DNA of 64,000 bases from Toxoplasma gondii ME49 (GCF_000006565.2 NC_031476.1:3806458-3870457), one strand, 5' to 3'; positions 25,930-41,900 are shown, numbered from the stretch's first letter. Notes: a model not told the origin generated them from the sequence alone. Numbers and translations are program-made.

Positions 25930-28584
25930 TCAGTGCATGCATGCGAGACTCGAGAAAGCAGCCCTTTCGAACTTTGACGCGTCTGCGAGGGCCTTGCCGT
26001 GGTCGGAGACTTTTTCCTTGAACGACTCTACCAACAGTCCCGCGCCTGAGGTCGCCTTCACAGGACTCTTTCTGTTGTCTTCCGGAGTGTTTACTCTTTC
26101 TTTCGCGAAAGTCAAGAAAGACCGCCCGACACTTTGCAAGTTGCCGGCGTCCGTGTCCAGTTTTTCGCATAAAGCTTTCCCGCTGCGGCTTCTCGGGCAC
26201 ACACTCTGGAGGTCGATGCCTTTTTCTTGCCTTTCTTGGAACTGCATGAGGAAAAGACCGGTGAAACGTCTCTTCTGCCGCTGACAAACCTGCTGACCCA
26301 CTGCCCGGAGACGACGAGCGGCCCCACTTTCCGTGGATTTCTCCGACACGCGCAGAAACTGCAGCTCTTCAGGCGTTTTCTGAACGCTTAGGTGATACAC
26401 TCGATTTGTGCAAGAGTCTGAGGTGTATGTACACCTCAACTTTTGAGGCATTCGTCTCCGGACTGTCGAACCACATTCCGGCTCTGTTGGATTTCTTCAC
26501 GCACGTTCGGTCGTTTCTTTTCCTTTATGCTTCCGGGCTCCGGAGCAGAAGATCGTCTGTACACTCCCTTTTGCGGGGTGTCTTCAAGCACGCGAAACAT
26601 TTTTTCAACGTTCCCGAGTGTTGTTTCCCGGCTATGAGTGTCGGCAGCAAGTGCTCCTTCCCTCATCGTCCATTCGCCTCTCCCGACCCGGCTTTCTTCG
26701 GTCTTTCCCTTTTCTTCCGGGGTCCTTCAGCCGGACAAACCCATGCAGAAGCGCAGTTCATTCCTCCTCAAAGTTTTGAAAATTCTATCCTCTGAATCTA
26801 CGGCGTCCCTGGGAGCTCTCCCGCCGGCTCCAGCGTTCCATTTTCCTCTGCTACCCTGCCTCTACTCTTTCCACTTGAACTGTCTTTTCTTGGAGTTTCC
26901 TTTCTTTATATCGCAGGGACTCTGTTGTTTTCTGGTGTCTTAGCGTGTCGTCATCACTTCCGTTTTGCATGCGTCTCCTCAGCATGAGCAGGCCCCGTTT
27001 TTTTGTCTCCGTATGCGTTTCTAACTCTTGACCGTTCTTTCGCTCATTCACATTGTAACGGGAGGCTTCGATTTCTCTGTCTGTTGGGCTCTTTTCTCTT
27101 TTGACACTTTCGTATTTCCACACCCGTCTTACCCAGTTTGTGTCCTCAAGAAAGTCGTCCCGCTGTTTTTCGCCTCAACGCATGCACGGCTACGGGTTTC
27201 CAGTGCGAGGAAGACTCTAGTGCATTTTTCTTCTTATTCAGTGCATTCACCTGACTGTTTTTGTGGGAGGCCGCTTTCCAAATACTGTACTCAGTCACCC
27301 TTGCCTTTTCTCTCGTGAGTCTTTCTGTGCCGCACTCGCTTTCTCCAGCCTCCCTCCCGCCCTCCCCCCAAGTCTCATCCTCTCAAATGTTTTCTTTTCC
27401 CTTGGAATCTTGTTGAATTTTCTGTGTCTATTTCCGAGTCTTTTTCCTCTTTAAGGGAGACTGTGCTTTTTCGAGGAACTCTGCTGTTCTTCGGATTCTT
27501 CTCTCGGTTTCTCTTTTTTTGTGATTCACTGATCGAGTCTTCTTGAGTTGTCGCGCATCCGCCCCGTTTCGTCTCTTCGGGGAAACAGCTTCCTTCCCCT
27601 TGTTGCCCTCTTCTCTCTCAAAAGAAAACACTCTTCTTGTGTATGTACACGAAGGCGGCAAGATGGCGCAGGTGCTTCAGACTCTCGTTGACCGTAAGTC
27701 TGGATTTCTTTCGCGTCTCCCCCACATCTCTCTTGCACACTTTCTCCGTTCCTCTCGCAATCTGCCGCCCTGCTCACTCTCTTTTTTCCTCAAGGAAAGT
27801 CCAGGGGAATTCATATTCCAACCTCACTGACATAGTCCCGGGTGCGCTGGGGATAGACTCATGTAGAGACACTGGATGCTCTTGAAACAGTGTAAGGTTC
27901 AGATGGAACACAGCGCAACTTTCTGTGGAGCACGTTAATTTTCAAATCTTCAGTTTTTTTTAGCTTCACACTTCATGTTGATCTTGTCTCTGTTTAACTG
28001 ATGATCACCTTCTGTGAGTGGCCGTTGCAGGATTCTCTCTTTTCCTCGGACGTTTTGTGATTCTTCTGAGCTTGAGGTATTCCTCTTGTTCTGTTCTTTT
28101 CTTTCTCGCAGTCTCTCGCGCTACCTGCTCTTTTCTGTCTCGCTATACTTCCTGAGGGAAACACATTTTTCTGTCTTTCCTTTCTGGTCGCACGAGCCCC
28201 TCGTCGGTTCCCAGCGTGCTTGTGGCGGTGGAGGCAGTTGCAGATTCGTGTCTTTTTTTTCGCAGAAAAAGTTGAAATTGTCACTGTCGACGGACGCGTG
28301 TTTGTCGGCACTCTGAAAGGCTTTGACCAAAGTACAAACTTGATTCTGGACAAGTGCGAAGAAAGAATTTACAGCGTAGATGCCGCAGTCGAACAGATTG
28401 CGCTCGGCCTCTATCTTATTCGAGGCGATAACATGTAAGCCTCTTTTCTCATTTTCGCCGTACACAAATATACATTTATTTGTTGTGTATACACATATAT
28501 GCATATTTTCCATTGTACACGTATACAAAGAATATATATATATATATATATACATTATGTTTAAATATATACACAAGTGAAATG

Positions 28585-28635
<51 letters not shown>

Positions 28636-31600
28636 GTACATGTGTTGGGGAAGCATTGTTTTCTTGGCGATGACGTTATCTGTGAGAGATTGTTTGGCTG
28701 CACATACTCGCGACAATGTTTTCTAGGTTTGCTCCTTTTATCGTAAAAAAATATATAGCATCACGTGATGGAGATTCCCCTCTCTGAGCACGCAGTCTTG
28801 TGCGTTTTCCTGTACACGTGGACCTACCTGAACGCAGACGCATATTCCGAGACAGCTTGAGATGTTTCCTTATGTTACACAAAAACACACAAATTCTGCG
28901 TGCACTCTTATGCACACTTTCAGCTAAATATAGTACATATAAATATATATATATATATATATACATATAAGTTTTTTAATGTGTTTTGATACTGCATATA
29001 AGGAGACATGCTGTGCATTTTCTTTCCATCTGAAATCTGTTTTTTGCATGCATGTGTTTTTTTAGCGCGGTCGTCGGAGAGGTCGATGTGGAGGTAGATG
29101 AGAGCATTCAGCTGTCGTCGGTTCGTGCAGCTCCTCTCAAGCCAGTACGTTTCTGCTTTCTTTCCGTCTCCTTTTATTTTCGTCATTTTTCCAGATCGCG
29201 TTCTTCACCGAGGAGCAGGAAAGGTCCGTGCATGTTTTGGTCTCGACTTGGCTAGTCATTCGCTCTGTCTCTCGCTTCCTTTCCGTGTTCATTGGTTGTA
29301 GATTGAAGCTCAGTTCCACGAAGTCCTCGGAGAGCTGTCTGCTTCGCAGAATTCGCTCACTTCTCGTTGTGTCAGTGGCGCGAGTTTTTCTCGTGATCAC
29401 ATCCGCATGCTTTTTTCTGCTTTGTAGAGATGGCGAGGCCTGCGTTGACAAGTGGAGACACGTGTGTTGCCATGCCTCTCTCAATGCATGAGTGTCCTTT
29501 TCCTGGTGTAGAAGCTGGGCTGTACGCGTGGCTTCGGATAGACGCGCGTGTCATAAACTTTTCAACAGCCTGGTAATGACATTTTTGCTGTGTGCTGTAG
29601 TATTCACCGTGAAGTGACGAAAGAAAAGTGATCTTTGTTTTTCCAGAGGATGCGCTTCTGGTTTTTTTTGCGAAAACGTGTCTTTGTCTCTTCCTACTTT
29701 ATGCATCTGTGCAAAACCGGAGAGCCCGCCTGCTCGAGACACTCAATCGGGATGCAAGATTTCTTGAGCGAATCGACTCTGCGTTGTTTCTGTTTTCAGA
29801 TGAAACACTAACTGCGGAAGAGGAGCCTTCAGAACGTCCCCGCGGGGAAGACAGCAGTGTTTGTTTTCTGGACGGGGAGACACGGATGAGGATGTCTCTC
29901 ATGTCGAGGGAACCTTGAACCTTCTTTGTGTGCGTTGCTGTCTCGGTCTCTCGTCCTGTCTCTGATTTACTGTGTCCTTTTTGCCTGTGCTTCGGCGCCG
30001 TTTCCCCTGCTCGCTACCGCGACAGTTCTGTCGTCCTTCTTCCCCGATTTCTTCTTTCGATCTGTGTCTCCGAACTCTGTCGCCCTCCTCTCTGTGGCGA
30101 ACGCGCCGGCGTACAGTTCCTCCTTGTGGGTACCCTGATTCTGTGTCGGGGCTTGAAACTGCGCTGAAACTCGGCGTACGGCTTAGACGACGTCAGCGAA
30201 AAAGAACGGGAAGACCTCACACCTGAGGGGATTCACTCAATAGTTTCCTCTAGGCGTTCAGTGCATTTTTAACGATAGAATTTTGCGGTGATCGACGGCA
30301 CAGTGCTTAGCAAGGATCGCCGTGAGCTCGTTCATGGGTAGGTTATACACAACTGTCTTCTTTCTGATCAGAATCCCGCGTCGACTCGTTTCTGCGTCCA
30401 CGGGTAGTGCTTGCTTTCCTCTCCCCTCTGTTTCTTAACAAAACGAGCGCTGACTGATCTTTCGAGAAAACGGCACTGGTCCGAACAACGCCTGAGGCTA
30501 TCAGCTTCCCGTCCTACCGTCTCATCGGTTTCGCCTCTAAGAGGGAACACAGGAATTCTCTTACGTCAGAGACTGATACGAAGCAAAAGATGTCATGGAC
30601 ACGACAGTACCCATATACTACAGTTCTTCTTATACTGAGAAGTCGTAGAGGTACCAACCGTGGTTACTGCCCTCAGCAAGAGTCGGAATGTAACCGAACA
30701 AACGACACGCACGCAGCTCTAAACGCGGCAGCCAATCCCTGTTTTGGGAGCCAGCTCTAACTCTTGCTCTCCGCGTTTTCACCCTGGTTAGAGATTTTGT
30801 GTTCCAGTGCTGCGCCCCTCTCCCGCTCTATTCCAGCTTTGGTGAAGTTCATCTTTTCGCGGTTCGTCAGTTCTTGTTCTCGAAGTCTCTCGAGTCATAG
30901 CGCACCCATGTCGCCTTCTTAACTAACGGCACACATCCGGAGAACGTAGAACTAGCACTCTGTGTCGTTGCCACTATGCGCCAGCAGGGGGCTCTCCCTT
31001 TCTGCGTGTTACCAACAGACTCCCTCACTCTGTTTTCATCCTTTTCAAACGTGTTTTTTACCCTCCCCGTTGGTTCGTGCAATAGCTATTTCCTTTGCAG
31101 TTGCTTGTGGTTGTCAGCCTTGTCGAGAACTCTTTCGTAGAAATCTTTTTTTCATCCCCTTTTTGTCGTCAGGTGCCCTCGCGTCGCTACCGTGGCCCTC
31201 TTGAACGTCAGTTTGCCGAGCCACGGGTGCCGAGGTGCTTCGCTGCTCGTCGTCTCCGAGCATTTTCTCCTCTTGGGAGAATTCCATGCCGGCACGCGAT
31301 GCCTCTTCCTGAAGCGTTACCTGGCGCTTCCACATGTCCAGCCACCTCAGAAACACAAAAGGGAGTAACCACACATCTGGCGAGCTTTGCACGTACTGAG
31401 GATTCAGAGGTTCCCCCCTTTTGTGGGCTAGATGCATCTGCGTCGCCATCCAGACTGGCAGATGCTCAGTGCCTGACTGGTCACAGGAAAGCCTGGGAAA
31501 TTCCTGACTGCCGGGAGGACTCGACGAAACCGTTTGCGAGTATGCATCACCAAACGCAGGTGCCGCGGGAACGGAAGATGTCTCAGATGCGTCTGGCTCA

Positions 31601-34600
31601 ACGTAAAAAGCGGTTGTTCCGAATTGTTTGCCAAGATTCTTGTCTTCGGAAGAGAGGCGACTGGACGAGGTCCTTCGCGCTTCTGTGACAGTATTAGGAA
31701 ACGTTCTGCTGCCTTGCCAACTACAGGGGGAGTGGAAGGACGGAAGGCCGGTGGAATCTGTGGAGTTTCTGTCATTCCGGTCTAAGAGCTGCCAAAGGTA
31801 GATGGTGCGGTAGACTCCGACTGTGGCCCTTAAAATATCTTCTTGGGAGATCAGAGTGCTGAAGATATCCGCACGTAGTGGCTTCTCAATCTGCTGCTTT
31901 TTCTCAACACCCATCCCGATTTTTCGCCGTTCTGGCGGACCTGCAAGCTGGTGAAATACGGCAGAACCTGATTGCGCCTTGGCAATCCACCGCTGGAGCT
32001 GGTCCGCAAGTTCGGTGTTCAGATGCTGACTCGCATTCGAGGTCGCAGAGAGCTGTGGAGAAGCTGTGTTTTTGGAACTTGAACTTCGACCGTTCCAACT
32101 GAAGAGCAACGGGAACGCTGAAGTATCGTCTGAGTTTTCTGCCGATCGATTTCTTGGCGGCAACCCCGCTGCAGTATCGGCTGCTAGCACGTGGCGCTCT
32201 TGCTTACAATCGAAACACAAAGCTGAAGAAAAAGACAACCGACTAGACGCGCTTTCTATGGAAGCCGAATCAACTGGAGTCGCTTCCGCCGTGTGTGCCG
32301 GGTCACTATGTGTGACCTGCCTTCTACTTCGTTCCTTGCCAGTATTTGTGCGCTGGGTGTACGGTAGTAACTTCGAAGCATATCGTCTGCCAGACAGACT
32401 TTGCTTCGTGTAATAAACTGGATATTCCTTCCGGTTTTTGTGGAAGGTGCCACGTTCTTGATTCAGCACCGCACGCGCCGCAACAGAACCAGCTCCAGAG
32501 TGAAAAGGAACGCCTGAAGACGAAATAATTGCGACCGGTTTGGTCGAGTGCGCATGTCGCAGCGACGGTGAGACAGATGCAAAGGCTCTTTGACCCCCTT
32601 CTGCTTGAAGAAGCATGCTCATAGTCTCGCTGGGCTGGGTTTTGAAACCATTTTTCAAGTCCCCCAAATGTAAGTAATCGACCAGCGGCCGTTCCGTTGC
32701 GTTACTTTCTGCAGCGTAAGAGGTGTCGCTAATTTGCTCAGATGGCTGAGATGATACAGGATTCGGCAGTTTCCAGGAAGAAGGAAGAATCATTGAAGGA
32801 GCGCCTAACTGGGGATGGTGAGACGACGGGGCATGTCCTGGAGCAGCGGAAGAAAACGACGCAACGCCGCTGGGAAGTAAAGGTGACGAACCTATCGAGG
32901 ACACAGAGATATAATCAGACGAAAGGCGGCTATGTGAAGGCTGAACAGAAGCCGAAGATGAATTTGTATAACTGGATGTCGGGTATGGCGGTAAGAGCCA
33001 TTGGAAAGGCGGTGGAACCTCCCGCTTCTCTTCTTTTACGGACAGCAATGGCACTGTGCCTCCGGCCTGAGGAAGCTGAGATTTGCCCTTTTGCCTTGTT
33101 GATTTGCTTTTGATAGAGTGTCTTGTGTCTCTCCTGTGACAGGAAGCGCCTGCGCAGGAAGAGAAGAGAGGATTTAGCTCCTTAGCAAACACACGATTTG
33201 GAAAATAGGAAGTACTCGCCGACGAGACAGTTTTTAAAGAGGCAACATCAGAAGTCTTGGTTTCCTGAACAGAAGCAGCGAGAAGCCCTCCATTCGATTC
33301 ATCGCTTCTGGCAGCTGATAAGTAAGAAGCGCGAGACGGCGTCAAGGCAAGATCGCAAAACTGACAAGAAAGGTTGACTTGTTCCGTATCAAGTTCAAAT
33401 GAGGACACGCAACCAAGTGGATTAGTACAGCTTAGAATTGAGAGGAAACAAAGCACAGCAAGCCTTGCACCCGCCATCTTGGCGTGGAGACCAGCAGACA
33501 AGAGCACATGTAGAACACCCCCTGAACCTGCAACACAAAAGCGTTTCACGCGAGTTGCAACATCATATATGAACAACACAGAATGGCGGCGCCAAAAACC
33601 AATGAACGCAGAAACGCAAAGTTTTCTCCCGCAGCCATTCAATGAGTTTTCACGTGAAATGGCTAAGCAGTGAGACTGGAAACGCGTGCATTGCAGCTAC
33701 GCTGATAGTTTTAGCAGCTCTGCTAACTGCACATTTCCAGAATAGCAAAACTCCCTTTAACCAGAAAACTCAGCACGACTCCGAGAAGCCGTGTGACTAT
33801 TGGACAGCGGGACGCAAGTTGCATTTGCTGACGAAAACAGTGTCACCTTTTCGCGATAACTGTCCTCGTGTTGCAATCGTAAATGCGTCTGAATCCACAA
33901 AAGGAAACGTTTCCCTATCTCAGATGTAGCTCCGTCTATTCCCAACTATCATGACTCTCTGCTGACCGCTGATATGCTCAGCCGTAGGATTGCCTTGTAG
34001 CGGGAGTCTAGCCCGTTATATTTCTTGGGTTCGCTCTTCTTGACCCTGTGCTCCAGAAAGTTTTCATGCGCCGGCTTGCCGCTGGCGCGGCGCTCAAGGT
34101 GGGTTGGAATGTCCTAAAGACTCTCTTCAGCTCTTGCATTTAGACAAACCAGGTTCCGGTTTTTGCAGCAAATGTTGACATCTTTCAGGACGACTTCCTA
34201 CACAGAAAGCTAGGTATGGAGGTTTGGCCGTTGTCTCTGACGGACGCATAGTGAAATAACCTACTATCTCTTGCCCATAGTCACGTGCATACGTCTAAAC
34301 CCAAAAGTACTGTGTAAATAAATATATCTAGAGGTCCAGCGGCACTGAAGTACCTGCGCTGTCCACCGAGACTGTGCGGCGCTCTCTTCGCAGGTGCTAC
34401 CTAAGTCAACGATCTGTGAAGACAATAGAGTTGGAATCTTTGAGGCAAGAAGCGTGTTTTGTCCTAGGAATCGTCTGAACGTGGGAATCGTGGAATGCCA
34501 CGCATTACATCCGAGACACGGGTGTCAATGTCGATGCTATGCTGCAGTAAATATGGAATTCATCGCCCGATGGTCTTCAGGTTCATCCATCTGGGTGTGG

Positions 34601-34957
34601 GAGGCCGCCCGAGGTGTACGTGCACCTGGGAGAGCAGTTTGTGCCACATGAAGCTGACGGGCGCGAACGAAACATCCTCAAACGCAGACTCGGGACGTTT
34701 TTGGCTGTACGAAACCCATCAAACGGACACCGAAAGTAGAGAAAACGAGGGCGGAGACGGCGGCAGCTTCTCGTAAAATATGACTCGCCACAACGCCGAT
34801 CGAAATCGATAACTGTGCACGACAACGGGGCATTGCGCAATGCCTAGAGACGGGCCACTTCCCTTCTCTTCGTCGCCCTTCTCTGCGGAGAAACCACCTC
34901 CGTTCACCTCAACACAATTCACCGGAAACAACAGTTCATAAGCAGGGGATCCGGTCA

Positions 34958-35004
<47 letters not shown>

Positions 35005-38000
35005 GCATATCTCTGCGTGTGCGCACAAATTATACGTATGAAGCGGCCGCTGCATGAGGAAAAGCCCGGTCGAACCGGCGAGACAGAGACAGCCCAGAAA
35101 AAAATTGCATGTGGGTAGACGCATGCGTGTTCGCACTCGGAGCAAACAAATGAGGACGCCCTTTGTTTCCACTGGGGCTGGAAACGCACTTAGGCATCCC
35201 CTTTCGTTCCTCCACTGCCTTGAAAAGTCTGATCCACAAGCAAATCTAGAAAAGAGCCAAGTCCAAGTTTCTCACATCTCCACATGGACCTGCTCGCTCC
35301 CAAGCAACACAGATTCATATACATGCATATATGTATATATATATATATGTATATATGTATATGCCTATGCGCGCCTGGATAGATATGTTGCCCGTTTCGC
35401 GATTTTTGCTGTTTTCCCTGATTTCTTTTTCCAGGTTTCACGGCTTGTTAGACCGCTGGTTTCGACATTTGTTTGCATTTCGTCGTTTCAGCTCGAAGAG
35501 AGCGGCAAAGGCGCCGGTTGGGGTGTGGCCACTTGAAGACTGATGAGGTCGCGAATTCCCTGACTCAGAACGTGGCAGTCGGAGCGAACGACGAGGCGGC
35601 ACTTCCCGTGGTGTCTGCCGCGGCCGATTTCCAACCTGAGGAGGAGGAAAATGAAATGGAGAAACACCGGTCACGAAGAAGGGGAGAGGAGAGAAGGATG
35701 AAAACCATTGTTTCAGAACAAAGGGGAGACAAACGGCGGGAAGACCACCACGGCGCGCGACGCTAAAGAAAAGTAGAAAAAGGCAAAAGACGATCCACGG
35801 ACGTTCGCGACACAAAAAAGCGCATCGACGCATCAAAGAAATTTGGGGAGCAGGCGGAAAAACGAACAGCCCCTAAGAAAAACGTTTTCAGAAAGAAGAG
35901 AGAAGCGCGCAGAGGAAGCGGAGCACGCGACACAAACAGAGGAGCAGAAAAAAACTGGATACACCAACACTGTGCTTCTTCTCCCTTTTCTCTCTCACGC
36001 CTTTTCTTCCGTTTTACTGCCTCTTCTTTTGCCTCTCTGTTCTCATTTCCTGTCATCTTTTTTCTCCATTCTTTTTCGTTTCGATTCTCAGTTGGTTGCC
36101 CTCACCGGACGAGAGCAATGGAGAGGGGAATCGCTTGGTCGCAGACACTGGGAGGGAAGGCGCCAGCCAGAACGAGGTTCTCTGGATTCGGGTCTACGTT
36201 TCGACACAGAGACAGCGCGCGACCCTGCAGCAAAGACACAGAACGCGAAACGTTTTTCCACTGTTACATCAATCTGAGACCAAACCTCCGACAGGAAGAA
36301 TCCTTTTGGTGTACGCCAGAACTACAAAAGAGAAGAGAAGCGAGAAAAAAAGGAACAGAAAAGAAGAACATTCAGCGCAGGGCAAAAATGAGAGGACTAC
36401 TCAAGCGAAAAAACGGCGACGCCTGACCTACGCCGACATCGAAATCTGAAACAGTGCTGCGGCTGGTGGCTTCGTGTCTCCGTCTTTGCGATTATACCGG
36501 GGAGTGTGAAGAGAGAGAAAAAGGAATCAGTCGCAGATGGAAACATTCCCTTTTTGCCGTTGCTGAAATTGCCAAAAAAGAGGAAACTTACGAGCTGCGA
36601 CGCCTGTGCGACGGCGAGAAGAGACCCGCGGAAGCGAGAGTGGAGATTAAGCACGCAGGAGGCTGAGTGCAACGGTGACAAGCCACAAAAGCGGCATGAA
36701 TTACCCCATGGTTTCCCTGAGAGTGTCTCAACACCCCAGGCGAAGTGCGTGTTTTCGCGATGAGCAAAATGGAAAAAAGAGAGAATGAAACAAAGAGAAA
36801 TACACACGATGAGACGAACGATGGGAGACAGGGATTTTCTCCTTGGCGTTGGACACGAGTGTCACCCGTCGTCCAAACAAGGGAGACTCAGACCTGTTTT
36901 TACGGAGTTTCAAATAGTCATGAAGAACGAAAACGAGTTTTCCTGTATCACTGGTATCTCCGTGAGCTTGTTCGCCCCGAGTTCTCTGAAAACGCAGGGG
37001 CTACATTGTCAAAGAAAAAACATGCCACAGCAGATCTCGGGTTCCTTTAACCGAAGAAACGCCTTGTTCAACTCTCCACTGTACCTACACCGCCACGCGA
37101 CCCGCCTTGCTTTCTTGCGACTGTCCTTACTTTCCTTCAACACGAATCTCTCGTTTTTCCAAAAAACGAAAAACTCCTCGGCACCCATTTCGCGACCTTC
37201 CATGAATTTCGTGACGGCGATCGGAAGCGTGACCTCAACACTGCGTGGGGTATTGTCAGCCAGCCTGCACAGGCGGAAAAAAGAAAGCGCGTTTTCTGCA
37301 ACGAACGAAACTCGCATTTGTCGACATTCGATAGCATTCATTCCAGTCTCGCCTAGTTGCCTCTCCTGTCGAACCTCTCAATCCACTCCAGCGGTCTTCC
37401 GAGCGAACATGGAGTTCTACCGCTGGATCTCCCCTGCCCTATCCTGGTGTTAATGTTTGAGCACCTCCGCTCTCTGCCACTCTTGCAGTGAGAGATACAC
37501 GCATAGCTTTCAAGGGACAGAGCGAACAAAGACTCTAGAAGACCATCCGAAACGCGTTTCGTTTCCGTTTTAGTTCTGAGAAACTATTAATTTGTTCTAA
37601 ATATTGAATTAATGGATTAAGACTTAATACTTCTTTAAAATTATATACTTTTAATAGAGAAAAGATCTCCTGATTACAAATTAGCAGCTCTACCACTGAG
37701 TCACATCAGCTAAAAAATTTATCTTCGTCAAAACTGTAAAACCAAGGCGACAAATGCAGACGAAGGCTCAGAAACAGAGCGAATCAGGACGTGTCTTTGA
37801 GGCTGTTGAGGTTCTTGACAAACGCACAAAGACACAGAAGCACGACGACGGAACACAAGCATAGGAAGGCGAGCGTGGAGAAGAGGACGAAAAAGACAAA
37901 GGAGAAAATCATTGAACCAAAATGTGAGTGTAGCAGAAAATAAGAGCCCACGAGACACAAACAAAGAAAGACGGGCGTGGAGAACGCAAACCGGAAATTG

Positions 38001-38299
38001 TCGCTTTTCGTTTTCCTTTTCTTTCAGCCTCACAAGAAATCCAGTCGAAGCGAAGGCCATTCGTCGAAAGGAGCTAGACACTCAAGCGCAATTTCCTGCG
38101 TACAGAAGGTAAACGAAATCCTTCCTTTTCCTCAGAGAAAATTAGAAAAAACTAAATCGGCTGATAAACGAAGATACAGAAGGTTCCGTATGCTCAAAAA
38201 CGAAAATTAGACACACTTTCTACACATCCACTTTTGTAACATTTTCACATGCATTTATACATACATATACGTATATGCATACATACCTACACATGTATA

Positions 38300-38361
<62 letters not shown>

Positions 38362-38879
38362 TGCGTGGAACTTACTCCAGTCATACATATCATCACAGTG
38401 CTGATGTGAATGCGCAGAGTTGGGGGTATTGTGTGGGAGTTGAATCGGAGTTGTTTTACGAAATTCTCACTTGACAAATCTGTTGCTTGGGTGCGAGGAC
38501 GGCAGGCACGGCCGAAGTTTGCAGAAGGAGAGACTCTCCTTGAGGATTTAAAAAGGCAGTGGCAAAGCTCTGAAGAAGGCCGCTTGTCTTGTTGCCGTAG
38601 TACAGAGACACTCGACCCTTCAGGCCTTCGTACACGCTCTTTACTCCAATCTGAAGAAACACATCCGGAAAGAACTCTTCCTGTCCTCATTCGTCTAAAC
38701 CACAGACATCTACAAGAAAACCAGGCTCTTCAAACTCCTCATATTGGCTTCCATTTGCAGAACTTTGACGCCCTCACAGTTTCGCATGCAGGAGACGCAC
38801 ATGCATGGATGGAAACATACACATCAAATGACCTGCGCAACGACGAATTATCTGTGCTTACATATACATCTATACACAC

Positions 38880-38916
<37 letters not shown>

Positions 38917-41900
38917 TCTATATATACACATATGCAACTATTCATGTAGCAGCACGTACATGCATATGTACACAAATGTGTATTTGTGGTTGTGTGCAGC
39001 AAGCAGCCGTTGGTGTCTTTGCTGTCGTGTCGTCCGCGGAGGAAAGGTGGAAACTCGCTGCAGAAACAATGGAGATACGTTTGGGGTCCTACCTGCAAGG
39101 TGTCGTCTTCGAAGAGCAGCGCGTCGTCGACGAGGAGAAGGCGACGCAGATGATCCCTGACGAAAACGATGCGGGGGTGCTTCACCTCTGTTCGCTCTCT
39201 CCCGTTTCGACTCTCCAAAGAAGCGAGGGAGGAAGGCCTCGACAGAGAAAACGCGTGAGCAGGGAACGATGACTGCCCGGCAGTTGCTGATGCGCTGTAC
39301 GGCGAGAACGGGGGCAGGGTCGAAGGGTCGCCCTCCATCTGAAAAGACGCGCGCGCTTCGTGAAACACAGTGAAGAGACTGTTTCAAATTCGAAGAGAAC
39401 GAAGGCGTCCAAAGGTGTGAAAGACGGTAGGGGCATGCGTGGAAAGATAACGGCGGAGACACAGAAATCCAGCCACGAGAGAGATGGTGAAGCAACATCT
39501 GTTAAGATCGAAAAAGAAATCGCACAGAGCCGTTTTGAGAGAGTCGACAGAAGCACGAAAGACGCAACGAGGCGACAGACGGCGTGTCTCAATGAGAAGC
39601 TGCGAAACACAGAAATCCCTCTTTTCCGGAAAAAACACACCCGTTACTCAGATTCTCCAAAGCCTGGAAAAAATAAGCTCAGCCTCAGTGAGAGAAGCAA
39701 ACGGATAAAAACTCTCGACGCTTCTGCCTTTAATTAGACGTGTCTCTCCATTTTCGCGACCCCGGTCCGCAGTGCTTCAACGAAGTTCGACAAATGAGAC
39801 TGGATATGATTCGGACAAGATCTCACACAAAATACGTCGTGTTTTGACTCAATGTGAAAGTACGCATTACACTACTAAAAAGAATCTGTAACTCGACAGC
39901 TACGGACTCCTTGAGCAGAAGATCCCAAGACAGTTCCGTCACTGCGATTTCCTTATGAAAGTGTCTTTTCGTGTACGGAAGTCAAGCTGAAAGAAGAGCG
40001 TTCACAGGGGCAGAAAGAATGCAAGTAGCGAACTGCATCTCCCCTGATTTGTACACGCGCTTCTTCTTCTCCAACGCCCCCTCTGTTTTACACCTCTTTT
40101 CACTTACATTGTCTTCTCCGAATCCATTGACCAGCTGGGAAACTTCTGCCAGTTCGTGTCTTCTGGCGACTCTCTGATCTTCGCTTCCCCGTCCCCAGGC
40201 CTCTTGACGCGAGAAAAGCCGTCTGTCTCCTTCTGGCCTCTCATCTCCCCACACGCTGTTGCTCGCGACACTGTCTCCGTTCTGTCTCTCGGCTCCCCCG
40301 AAAGACACACCTGCCGGGTGGAGGGACGAAGACGACAACGCCGACAAAGGCTTGAGCGCGCTTCTAGTGCTACGAGAGATGTCGGGAGAGAATGGCGATA
40401 TTGCTGAAGAAGGCAGGAAACTGGAGACGCTCGGAGAGACACTTGCGCAGCTGGTTTGGCAAGAAACAGGCCCGGGAGAAGGTCGAGCAGACCGCCCGGA
40501 CGGTCCAGACGACGTACGGGGATCGACTAGAACTTTGAAAGACTCGATCTCTCGCAAACTCGCTGCGTACTTGGTCGAGAGAGACGCGAGCTTCGCTTCC
40601 AGATCTGAGATCTTCTCCTCCGCCTCTGAAAGAAAAGGGGGAAGAAAAGTGAATGTAATTTCAAAGTGCTTGGCCCTCACAACACGTTCTTCCTGCGTTA
40701 GAGACACCGTATCTCTCGTAAAGCCTCGTCACAATTATGAGAGCGACAGACTCACGACCGTGGCAGAAGCAAGTCCAGTTGGACACTTGGCTGTTGCTGC
40801 ATTGGCATGAAACCAGATCCTACAGCTGATAACAGAGAAGACAACAAGGGAACTCGACCGGCTTATATTCGGAGAAGAGAGTGAGAGATGCAGGACACGT
40901 GTGTTCCATCGCGAGAGGGGGAGAAGGGAAGGGGGGTTGATCTTAGGCCAAGGTAAGAACCGAATGTTTCTAGATGAACATGTTGGAAATATATGTGCGG
41001 AAGGGACAGTCGGTGTTCTCAACATTCAAGAACCTCTTGCATTCGACCACAGATTCAGGACACCTAGCTGGCAGCGACTGAACACGTTACATTTCGATGG
41101 TTTGCGGCATTGGGGCTATTCCATATCGGTTGTGTTCGACGCGTAGACTATGAGTGTCCTGTTGTCATCTCCTGAAAAGCGAGATACCAGCACTCCTCAG
41201 GTGCAAGCAGGTCCGACTTTTCATTGAATGCTTGCATCTTCTTGTTGCGGACGCCTAGTCACACTACGTCACTGAAATACCTGTGAGGAGCTGTACGTTT
41301 TCTAACATATCAACGAAGTCCTGCTAACCCCACGGGTGCATTGGAGAGCTTCTCCTGGCCCTTGTCCGCGCGTACACACACACACAGCATGCGTTCTGTC
41401 TTTGTTTACCATCGAGTCTGTCGGAGAGGGCAGAGGCGCGTGAACTCTCTCTCAGCCACATGTCTTTCGCGTTATCGAGGGCGGCACACTTTTGGTGGAG
41501 GTTGATTTTGAGTCGTTCGCTTTCGTCTCTTCGTGTTTTCGCTTCTTCGTCGGCTTCGACGAGGCGGCCGCTGAGATTCTGCAGCTTCGCGACGTGTTCT
41601 TCTTCTTTCTTGAAAAAGGTTTTTCGCTCTTCTTCCCACTCTCGCGTTTTTCTGTCGAACGCATCCTTCATCTCCCGTCGGAGCTTCTCCGCCTCTCTTC
41701 GCTCTCTCTCGAGTCTCGCCAAGTGCTCGTTCTCTCGCCGCCGAAGCACCTCAACTTGCTCCTCGAGCAGCTTCACCTGCTCCTCTAGTCGCGTCGCTTC
41801 GTCGTGCCTCCTCCCGCTTCTCTTCTCGCTTTTCTGTCCGCTGTCGACCTCGAGACCCGGCTCCCTGGCAGAAGAGGAAAAGCCATTTTCTTTTTCTCTG